Shown here: one piece after another, positions 1 through 5,381 of the stretch
Position numbering within the stretch: position 1 is the stretch's first letter
Layout: every line of letters starts with the position of its first letter
From: Deltaproteobacteria bacterium RIFCSPLOWO2_02_FULL_57_26
GTDB lineage: Bacteria > Desulfobacterota > Binatia > UBA9968
Length of the DNA: 5,381 bases
Direction: 5' to 3'
Assembly: GCA_001798455.1 (NCBI GenBank)
Contig: MGSI01000100.1
Span: 1 to 5,381, forward strand
Position numbers and translations under genes: made by a program
Notes under the pieces: model-generated
Told to the model about the DNA's origin: nothing
Databases searched by the model: none
Seen by the model: the letters and a program-made list of their open reading frames with translations, nothing else

Positions 1-438
1 CTTGATGACCTCAGGGTCGCCGGGCATCAGATCAACTTCATGCCCGGTGAAACCTCGATCTACCCAGCTTATCGGATGGCGAGGCCCAGGATCACCACCA
101 TCTGGTCGTCGGGAATGGCCTGCATGGGGCCTGAGCCAGTGGTTGCTTTGGCTGACGCCATTCTCAAGGATGACGAAAAGCGCGTGGATCAGATCTGGCA
201 AGACCTTCGTTCCGTTCCGCCGGTTACCTCGCCGGAGGATTTCGCAGCCGGGTTTCCCCATTACAACGCCCAGATCAACAAGTACCTGACCAATGTCGCC
301 GGCTATGTCAAAGGAGGCCCGTGCCGGGTACCGTACCGCATCAGCGACCTGCCGGAAAATTGGAAGACTGGGGCTGACCTTCGCGCCAAAGCCTGGAACG
401 AGCTGAGGAAGAAATACATGAAAGCGCCAGGCCTGTAG
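1..438 (+). CDS. Dihydrodipicolinate synthase (DapA) superfamily protein, C-terminal part
   Basis: The frame is open from the first base and ends with TAG at 436-438, giving 145 residues of a protein whose start lies upstream. DapA-superfamily members are Schiff-base TIM-barrel lyases or aldolases of about 290-310 residues, so roughly half is present. The visible part fits the last barrel strands plus the C-terminal helical region: a Gly/Met-rich stretch (SSGMACMGPEP, about residues 36-46) followed by a helix of the ALADAILKDDEKRVDQIW type, and a tail GPCRVPYRISDLPE resembling the GP-R-PxR/PY tail common in this family. The catalytic lysine and the tyrosine of the active site would lie upstream of the window, so neither activity nor substrate can be judged; true lysine biosynthesis is not implied. 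The next gene starts 43 bases later on the same strand, which suggests co-transcription with the binding protein. Family assignment rests on pattern recognition of the C-terminal half only. Confidence 0.72.
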   Translation, partial: LDDLRVAGHQINFMPGETSIYPAYRMARPRITTIWSSGMACMGPEPVVALADAILKDDEKRVDQIWQDLRSVPPVTSPEDFAAGFPHYNAQINKYLTNVAGYVKGGPCRVPYRISDLPENWKTGADLRAKAWNELRKKYMKAPGL

Positions 439-467
439 TCTTTTGCTTCATTAGCCAAATATTCAAC

Positions 468-473
468 AGGAGG
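468..473 (+). promoter_or_regulatory. Shine-Dalgarno site that decides the start of the binding-protein gene
   Basis: AGGAGG at 468-473 (extended AGGAGGTGA to 476) is a near-perfect anti-16S complement. It lies 8 bases before ATG at 482. The upstream in-frame GTG at 473-475 overlaps the Shine-Dalgarno itself and so cannot be served by it, which makes ATG 482 the preferred start. Confidence 0.8.
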
Positions 474-481
474 TGACCGCT

Positions 482-1507
482 ATGGGGCCGCAATGCAGAA
501 GTGCCCTCCTAGTCCTTTTGTTTCTCCTGTCGCTCTCTCCGGCGACGTTCGCTCAGGGGAAGCCCGAGAAAGAGCGCATCCGCATCGGTTACTCCGTCCA
601 ATCCGCCGTCTTCTCGATTCCGATTGTCGCCAGCGAAGCAGGCCTTTTCCGTGAGGAGGGGATACAGATCGAGTTTATCCGAACGCCAGGTTCTCTGTCC
701 CCCATGGTTCTGATCTCGGAGGAGGTTGATTTTTCGATCATGTCAGCTTTTCTTCTCATTCCGGCTTCTATTCGGCGCGGTGGTGATCTGGTCATGCTGG
801 GGGGCTTTTCCACCCGCTTTGCCGGGAGGATGCTGGTCTCCCGCCCCGAGGTCCGCACGGCCAAAGAGCTTCGAGGGAAGATCGTCGGTATTCAACGTCC
901 GGGCGATGCCGTGGAGAAGATGGCCCGGTTTGCCCTGCAGCACTTGGGTCTCAACCCGGACAAGGACGTAACGCTCAACTACCTTGGGAGCGACGATGTG
1001 TTGTGGCCGGCGCTGGAGACGAATCGAGTCTCCGCGGCGATGATTTCCCCGCCCAGGACTATCGCGGCTCGAAAAGCGGGTATGAATTTTCTCGTCAACA
1101 TCGCGGACCTCAATATCGACTATCAGGGGGCCGCGCTGACCAGCCGCAGGTCTTTCATGAGCGCCCATCCCAACCTGACGTTCCGCACGGTTCGCGCTCT
1201 TGTCCGCGGCGTCCATTTCTTCCGGACACGGCGGGAGGAAAGTGTCAAGATTCTCGGCAAATTCTTCCGCACCAGCGAGCGGGAGGCCCTCGATGAGACG
1301 TGGGAGTTTTACTCCCCTGTCATGCTTCCTAAGCCATATGTTTCGGAATCCGCCGTGCAGGCGGTTTTGAATCACCTGGCAGAAACGGATTCGCGCTATG
1401 CGCAACGCAAGCCGGCGGAATTCATCGATTTAAGAGTGCTCTCGGAGCTCGATCGCAGCGGCTATATCGACCGGCTTTACTCAGGCGTGGGACTACGAGG
1501 GAAGTGA
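482..1507 (+). CDS. ABC transporter substrate-binding protein, NitT/TauT (NMT1/THI5-like) family
   Basis: A 341-residue exported solute-binding protein. From ATG 482 the N-terminus has one Arg (R6), a hydrophobic core (about residues 8-18) and a likely signal peptidase I site after TFA (residue 24), so the mature protein begins near Q25 in the periplasm. The mature part opens with IRIGYSVQSAVFSIPIVASE (about 33-52) and continues GLFREEGIQIEF, the typical first strand-helix-strand of SsuA/TauA/NMT1 proteins. It continues with TAKELRGKIVGI (126-137), a family hallmark preceding the second lobe, then the hinge and second lobe with LETNRVSAAMISPP (178-191). Members bind sulfonates, nitrate, pyrimidine precursors, aromatic acids and other small solutes; the ligand cannot be read from sequence. 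No permease or ATPase gene is in the window, so it is either an orphan or its partners lie upstream. The length is normal for the family. It is probably co-transcribed with the DapA-like gene 43 bases upstream. Confidence 0.88.
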   Translation: MGPQCRSALLVLLFLLSLSPATFAQGKPEKERIRIGYSVQSAVFSIPIVASEAGLFREEGIQIEFIRTPGSLSPMVLISEEVDFSIMSAFLLIPASIRRGGDLVMLGGFSTRFAGRMLVSRPEVRTAKELRGKIVGIQRPGDAVEKMARFALQHLGLNPDKDVTLNYLGSDDVLWPALETNRVSAAMISPPRTIAARKAGMNFLVNIADLNIDYQGAALTSRRSFMSAHPNLTFRTVRALVRGVHFFRTRREESVKILGKFFRTSEREALDETWEFYSPVMLPKPYVSESAVQAVLNHLAETDSRYAQRKPAEFIDLRVLSELDRSGYIDRLYSGVGLRGK

Positions 1508-1515
1508 GGCATTAG

Positions 1516-1562
1516 TTGGAGCGACTGCATTGGATGCCTCCAAGCTCTTGCTCTCGTTTTTT
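1516..1562 (+). terminator. Possible weak terminator hairpin after the binding-protein gene
   Basis: TTGGAG (1516-1521) pairs with CTCCAA (1538-1543), and inside it GCAT (1527-1530) pairs with ATGC (1534-1537) around a TGG loop, leaving a five-base bulge on the 5' side. A run of six T (1557-1562) follows only after 13 bases, which is too far for a canonical intrinsic terminator. An alternative pairing, AGGCAT (1507-1512) with ATGCCT (1534-1539), competes with it. The position just after the stop codon and before a promoter candidate is suggestive, but the structure is weak. Confidence 0.25.
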
Positions 1563-1566
1563 CCTG

Positions 1567-1595
1567 TTGACAGACATTCCGTCCTTTACTAGGTT
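1567..1595 (+). promoter_or_regulatory. Candidate sigma70-type promoter for the M24 gene
   Basis: A perfect -35 hexamer TTGACA (1567-1572) is followed, after a 17-base spacer, by TAGGTT (1590-1595). That hexamer keeps the three most important -10 positions (T1, A2, T6) but matches only three of six bases. Transcription would start near 1602 and give a leader of about 90 bases before ATG 1692. It lies in a 184-base non-coding gap, the largest in the window, and would make the M24 gene and perhaps the molybdenum hydroxylase gene a unit separate from the two upstream genes. I saw no operator-like palindrome overlapping it. Confidence 0.5.
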
Positions 1596-1691
1596 CAAGC
1601 TGATAGTTAAACAAGGATTTTCCCCGGCATCGTTGAGGCTCCAGCGGTGATTTAGCAGGATCGGTTTGAGCAAAATGAAAGGAGTTAACAC

Positions 1692-2942
1692 ATGGTAAAG
1701 TTTGCACCCAAGCTTACGTTTGGCCCCGAGATCGCAGACTGGCAGGCGCGCATCAATACGGAGCGCATGCGCCGGTACCGAGCAGAGCGGGCAAAAACAA
1801 TGATGCGCAAGCACGGCATCCCGGCCTTGCTGGAGGCCGTTCCGGCTAATATCCGCTACCTTACAGCACTGCGAGGTTACGAATACCCCATGGTTCGGTA
1901 TGTCCTGTTTTTCGCTGAAGGCGAGCCGGTTATGTACGAGCATGACGGCTGGTACCATCAGATGCCTGACCAGGCCCCCTGGATTAAAGAGTGGCGTCCC
2001 GCCCGTGCCTGGCTTACCGGCGCTCCAGGGATAGAGGCGTCGCAAGACGAGGCGAAGCAGTTTGCCGCTGATATCCGCGGCGATCTGCAAGCTCGCGGCC
2101 TCCTCGGCGAGAAGCTCGCCTTGGGGGGGTTCGATGGCATCGGGCGCGAGGCTCTGGTGGCCGCCGGTATCAAGAACATTGTGGATAGCCGGGCGATGAT
2201 GCTCGAAGCCAGGAGCATCAAGAACGAGGACGAGATCAACTGCTTGAAGATCGCAGCCGCCATCGTTGAAGGTGTTTGGCACCGGGTCTGGGAGGTCTGC
2301 CGCCCGGGAATCAAGGATACCGCATTGGGGACTACGGCTGCGACTGCTGGAAACGAGTATGGCGCCGAGATTGCCGTTCCCGGGGGCTGGCGCACCGGGC
2401 CCACTACTTTCGACCGGGGGTTCCACCAAGCCGCGCGTATTATGCAAGTTGGCGACCTCGTGTACGGGTCTCTTTGCGGCCTGACCTACATGGGTTACCG
2501 GACTTGCACCTACCGCACCTTCATCGTCGCCAGGAAGCCCAACGATAAGGAGAAAGGTTGGTATAAGAAGGTCCTTGATCGGGTCAGCGCCATCATCGAA
2601 GAGATCAAACCGGGAAAGACGACGGCGGACGCTGCCAAGCATTTCCCTCCTGCTTCCACCTGGGGTTACAAGGAGGAATGTGAGGTTTTAGCCAGCGAGG
2701 TCGGCCACGGCATTGGAATGGGCGGGCCGGGCGGCAACTACGATATACCCATCATTAACCGGCAGTGGTCTTTGAAATACCCCCAGACGTTCGAAGAAGG
2801 GATGGCCATCGCTGTCGAGTGCAGGGAAGGCGAGCACCGGGTGGGAGGCGTCAGGCTGGAGAATATGGTCGTGGTCACCAAAGATGGCGCCGAGATCATA
2901 GACCACTTTCCCAGGGACGAAATCTTGGTGGCACCCCGCTGA
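1692..2942 (+). CDS. M24 (pita-bread fold) family protein, creatinase/aminopeptidase P-like, with altered metal site
   Basis: A 416-residue protein starting at ATG 1692, 7 bases after AAAGGAG (1678-1684). Residues about 25-165 form a creatinase-N-like domain (RAKTMMRKHGIPALL, NIRYLTALRGYEY). Residues about 178-405 are the catalytic-type pita-bread domain, opening with SIKNEDEINCLKIAAAI. Of the five metal ligands of typical M24 peptidases, His (H339, EVGHGIGM), Glu (E376, EEGMAIAVE) and Glu (E390, GVRLEN) are kept. The first Asp is Ser (S260 in GDLVYGSLCG) and the second is Cys (C272 in GYRTCTYRTF). The second His that follows GHG by seven residues in aminopeptidase P is also missing, with a Gly-rich insertion (GGPGGNY) there. 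Family knowledge: creatinase shares this fold but works without metal. I infer a metal-independent hydrolase or other non-peptidase role rather than a proline peptidase; the substrate is unknown. No signal peptide is seen, so it is probably cytoplasmic. It is followed after 159 bases by the molybdenum hydroxylase gene. Confidence 0.85.
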   Translation: MVKFAPKLTFGPEIADWQARINTERMRRYRAERAKTMMRKHGIPALLEAVPANIRYLTALRGYEYPMVRYVLFFAEGEPVMYEHDGWYHQMPDQAPWIKEWRPARAWLTGAPGIEASQDEAKQFAADIRGDLQARGLLGEKLALGGFDGIGREALVAAGIKNIVDSRAMMLEARSIKNEDEINCLKIAAAIVEGVWHRVWEVCRPGIKDTALGTTAATAGNEYGAEIAVPGGWRTGPTTFDRGFHQAARIMQVGDLVYGSLCGLTYMGYRTCTYRTFIVARKPNDKEKGWYKKVLDRVSAIIEEIKPGKTTADAAKHFPPASTWGYKEECEVLASEVGHGIGMGGPGGNYDIPIINRQWSLKYPQTFEEGMAIAVECREGEHRVGGVRLENMVVVTKDGAEIIDHFPRDEILVAPR

Positions 2943-2957
2943 GACCGGGTTTCGCCA

Positions 2958-3008
2958 AAAGCATCATTCCTCGAATGATTCTTCAGGGGTCTCTCACTGA
3001 GACTACCT
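2958..3008 (+). other. Two adjacent inverted repeats between the M24 and molybdenum hydroxylase genes
   Basis: The first is ATCATTC (2963-2969), loop CTC, GAATGAT (2973-2979), extended beyond one mismatch by AAG/CTT (2959-2961 with 2981-2983). The second is GTCTC (2989-2993), loop TCACT, GAGAC (2999-3003), extended past a small internal loop by AGG/CCT (2985-2987 with 3006-3008). Neither is followed by a T-run, so they are not standard intrinsic terminators. They could be mRNA-stabilising or attenuating stem-loops between two co-transcribed genes, or chance palindromes. Confidence 0.35.
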
Positions 3009-3101
3009 CGTCGGCTAAAAGTGCCCGCGGTTTGGTAGACACAATAAGATTTGGGCATGGCTTAACCGGGTAACGTAACGCTTCACCAGAGGAGGGAGTC
3101 T

Positions 3102-5381
3102 ATGTCGGATTTCTACGTTGTGGGGAAATCTGTAGCGCGTGTAGATGCCTTCGCCAAAGTGACAGGTGAGGCCGTCTACAGCGCAGACGTAATGTTGCCT
3201 GGGATGCTTTATGGCATGGCCAAGCGCTCCCCCTATCCTCATGCTCGGATCGTTCGGATTGACACCCGCCGAGCCGAAGCTTTGCCCGGAGTTAAAGCCG
3301 TGGTCACGGCTAAGGACGTCTCCGACATCCTGCTTGGACTGAGACTTCGGGACGTGCCGATCCTCGCCAGGGAGCAGGTGCGGTTTGTGGGGGAGAAAGT
3401 AGCGGCAGTGGCGGCAGTGGACGAAGAGACAGCGCGGGAGGCGGTCGACCTGATCGATGTCGAGTATGCAGAGCTGCCGGCGCTAACCGACGTGGAAGAG
3501 GCTATGAAGGAAGGTTCGATTCTCGTCCACGAGAACCTTCACACCTATTCAGGGCTTCCAGCCCCGGCGAAAGGAACAAACATTTTTTATCACGACACAT
3601 TCTCCAAAGGGGACACGGCGCAGGGATTTGCCGAGGCCGATCTGATTTTCGAGCACACTTTCACAACTCCTTTGGTCCACCAGGGTTATATGGAGACCCA
3701 CGCCGCCATGGTTGACGTCTCTCCGGACGGAAGCGTGACGGTGTGGAGTTCGAACAAGGTGCCTTTTCGAGTGCGCAGCCTGATGGCGGAGATTATCGGC
3801 GCGCCGATCACCCGGGTGAGGGTCATCCCGAGCTTTGTGGGGGGAGATTTTGGCGGCAAAGGGATGGTCTTTGACGAACCTCTCTGCTACTACCTGGCGC
3901 TCAAATCCCGCCGCCCTGTCAAGATGGTGATGTCTCGGCAGGAGGAGTTTCTGGCTGGCAGCCCGCGTCACCCAAGCATCATCCGGCTCAAAGCAGGCGT
4001 TGCGCAATCTGGAGAACTCCTGGCCTGGGAGGCGAACGCGATCTTCGACTCCGGGGCCTACGCTGCATATAAACCGCAGGTGGGACTCGGGGGCACAAAG
4101 AAGCTCGCCGGCACATACCGCATTCCTCACGTGCGCATCGACGGTTACTACGTGTACACCCATACGGTCCCATGCGGCCATTGCCGCGCCCCCGGGGATC
4201 CTCAGGCCTCATTTGCCGTGGAATCCTTCATGGACATGATCGCCTCCCACCTGAAAATCGATCCTTTCCGCTTTCGCTGGATGAATGCCCTCGATGAAGG
4301 AGACCTCTCGCCCACGGGGGAACCGTGGAAGGGAATCAATCTAAAGGAGACGATGACGGCCGCCGTCAAGGCGAGCAGTTGGGGGAAGCCCAAGCCCGAC
4401 AAACACTACGGCATCGGCATTGCCTGTGCGGAGAGACCCACAGGGACAGGGGAATCGAGCGCTGTGGTCATCGTGAATGGAGACGGAAGCGTCAATATCA
4501 TTTCGGGCTCCTCCGATCCTGGGACAGGCGCGCGCACGATCCTCTGCCAGATCGTCGCCGAAGCCCTCAAAGTTCCCATGGACCGGATCACCATCAACCT
4601 GGTGGACACCGATTCTGCGCCGTTTGATCAGGGCGCTGGTGCGGGCAGGACCACGTTCGTCGCCGGGCTTTCCGCATACAACGCCGCTCTGGAGGTAAGA
4701 AAGGAACTCGTTCAGAACGCTGCCAAGCTTCTGAATTGTCCGCAGGAAAAAGCCCAGGAGCTGATCGAAACCAGGGACGGATTTCTCTTCGTGAAATCGG
4801 ATCCGGATAAGAAAATCTCCTACGCTCAGGCCGTAAAGGCGTCCAAAAAGTCCCAGATCATGGCCGAGGAGACTTTTTCCTCTAACGACATGGATGATAC
4901 CTGCTTTGCGACTCACATCGCCGAGGTGCAGGTGGACCCTGGAAGAGGAGTCGTGGAAGTCCTGCGCATCACGGCTGCACATGACATCGGTTTCGCCATT
5001 AACCCGGCAGCGGCCGAAGGACAAATCGAAGGGGGAATCCTTTCAGGAGTGGGCTTTGCCCTGCTCGAAGAGATGCAGCGAAGTGAGGGGAAGATCGCAA
5101 ACCCAACCCTGGCGGACTATAAGCTTTGCACACCCCGGGATGCGCCCGAGATCGTCACCTTGCTGGTCGAGGGAGCGCCCGGCGCGGGACCGTTCAACGC
5201 CAAGGCCATCGGCGAGATCCCCACGTGCCCGATCGCCGCCGCCGTAGCCAACGCGGTCTACGATGCCGTGGGGGTGAGGATCACGGATCTACCCATCACG
5301 GGGGAAAAGATCGTAAAGGCTCTCAAGGAATCGGGAGCGGTTCGCCAGATGGCCGTGACCCGCAGAAAGGAGCGCGAACAT
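3102..5381 (+). CDS. Xanthine dehydrogenase/aldehyde oxidase family, molybdopterin-binding (large) subunit, 3' end off window
   Basis: An open frame of 760 codons from ATG 3102 to the window edge without a stop. AGGAGG (3090-3095) lies 6 bases before the ATG. The protein is the Mo-cofactor subunit of a molybdenum hydroxylase, which uses water to hydroxylate a carbon centre (N-heterocycles, aldehydes, aromatic acyl-CoA, CO in relatives). The N-terminal a/b hammerhead domain (about 10-130) opens with VGKSVARVDAFAKVTGEAVY and has REQVRFVGEKVAAV (90-103). The first Mo-binding domain (about 150-385) has the GGDFGGK loop (247-253) and CRAPGDPQASF (361-371) at the substrate-side loop. The second (about 405-680) has SSDPGTGART (470-479) and GAGAGRTTFVAG (511-522). 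The C-terminal GEIP holds the expected catalytic Glu, E705. The loop is neither the CoxL AYRCSFR signature nor AYRGAGR, so this is not form I CO dehydrogenase. Length already fits the 750-800 typical of stand-alone large subunits. The expected FAD and 2Fe-2S subunits are not in the window and may follow downstream. Cytoplasmic; no signal peptide seen. Confidence 0.92.
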   Translation, partial: MSDFYVVGKSVARVDAFAKVTGEAVYSADVMLPGMLYGMAKRSPYPHARIVRIDTRRAEALPGVKAVVTAKDVSDILLGLRLRDVPILAREQVRFVGEKVAAVAAVDEETAREAVDLIDVEYAELPALTDVEEAMKEGSILVHENLHTYSGLPAPAKGTNIFYHDTFSKGDTAQGFAEADLIFEHTFTTPLVHQGYMETHAAMVDVSPDGSVTVWSSNKVPFRVRSLMAEIIGAPITRVRVIPSFVGGDFGGKGMVFDEPLCYYLALKSRRPVKMVMSRQEEFLAGSPRHPSIIRLKAGVAQSGELLAWEANAIFDSGAYAAYKPQVGLGGTKKLAGTYRIPHVRIDGYYVYTHTVPCGHCRAPGDPQASFAVESFMDMIASHLKIDPFRFRWMNALDEGDLSPTGEPWKGINLKETMTAAVKASSWGKPKPDKHYGIGIACAERPTGTGESSAVVIVNGDGSVNIISGSSDPGTGARTILCQIVAEALKVPMDRITINLVDTDSAPFDQGAGAGRTTFVAGLSAYNAALEVRKELVQNAAKLLNCPQEKAQELIETRDGFLFVKSDPDKKISYAQAVKASKKSQIMAEETFSSNDMDDTCFATHIAEVQVDPGRGVVEVLRITAAHDIGFAINPAAAEGQIEGGILSGVGFALLEEMQRSEGKIANPTLADYKLCTPRDAPEIVTLLVEGAPGAGPFNAKAIGEIPTCPIAAAVANAVYDAVGVRITDLPITGEKIVKALKESGAVRQMAVTRRKEREH

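Noticed and set aside
473..475. GTG as the start of the binding-protein gene
   Set aside because: It lies within the Shine-Dalgarno sequence; ATG 482 has proper spacing and gives a normal signal peptide.
1512..2642. Long antisense open frame (376 codons) opposite the M24 gene
   Set aside because: The + strand carries clear M24 family motifs throughout; the antisense product shows no recognisable domain and is a GC-driven shadow.
3045..3050. TAAGAT as a -10 box for the molybdenum hydroxylase gene
   Set aside because: No plausible -35 hexamer lies 16-18 bases upstream (TGCCCG at 17), so it is not supported as a promoter.
3022..3057. Sequence resembling the D-arm of a leucine tRNA (TTGGTAGACACAA), flanked by TGCCC and GGGCA
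   Set aside because: There is no T-arm (no TTCGAAT-like loop) or matching acceptor stem at the right distance, and the space before the next start codon is too short for a complete tRNA. Probably coincidence.
3549..5024. Antisense open frames of 210 codons (3549-4181) and 227 codons (4341-5024) opposite the molybdenum hydroxylase gene
   Set aside because: The + strand frame is continuous and matches molybdenum hydroxylase motifs from end to end; the antisense products look compositionally unlike real proteins (rich in Arg and His) and match no family I know.
1..5381. CRISPR array, insertion sequence, attachment site or rRNA
   Set aside because: No regularly spaced direct repeats, transposase or integrase motifs, terminal inverted repeats or RNA gene signatures were seen on either strand.

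Overview
The window is a bacterial fragment of moderately high GC in which every recognisable gene lies on the + strand. It cuts into a gene at each end. The protein repertoire is an aldolase/lyase of the dihydrodipicolinate synthase fold, a NitT/TauT-type periplasmic substrate-binding protein, a creatinase/aminopeptidase P-like M24 protein and a large molybdenum hydroxylase subunit. This mix is typical of metabolically versatile soil or subsurface bacteria with a Gram-negative envelope, such as Deltaproteobacteria, Rokubacteria, Tectomicrobia or Betaproteobacteria. I cannot fix the phylum from the sequence alone.

Layout: 1-438 is the C-terminal half of a DapA-superfamily protein. After a 43-base gap, 482-1507 encodes an exported NitT/TauT (NMT1/THI5-like) solute-binding protein. 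The next gap (1508-1691) holds a weak hairpin with a T-run and a good sigma70-type promoter candidate (1567-1595). Then 1692-2942 encodes an M24-fold protein in which both canonical metal-binding aspartates are replaced. The gap 2943-3101 holds two small inverted repeats. From 3102 to the window edge runs a 760-codon open frame for the molybdopterin-binding (large) subunit of a xanthine dehydrogenase/aldehyde oxidase family enzyme. Its stop codon is not reached, but the family's conserved C-terminal region is present.

Reading as a unit (inference): co-orientation and modest gaps suggest a catabolic locus. The binding protein would capture a small organic solute, the molybdenum hydroxylase would oxidise it (often an N-heterocycle, aldehyde or aromatic acyl-CoA in this family), the M24 protein may act as a metal-independent C-N hydrolase of the creatinase kind, and the DapA-like enzyme would do an aldol/retro-aldol or decyclising step. 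The substrate is not identifiable from this window. No transporter permease or ATPase, no FAD or 2Fe-2S subunit of the hydroxylase, no regulator, no RNA gene, no mobile element and no CRISPR array is visible.

The most notable single observation is the altered active site of the M24 protein. I do not see clear evidence for a wholly new system.
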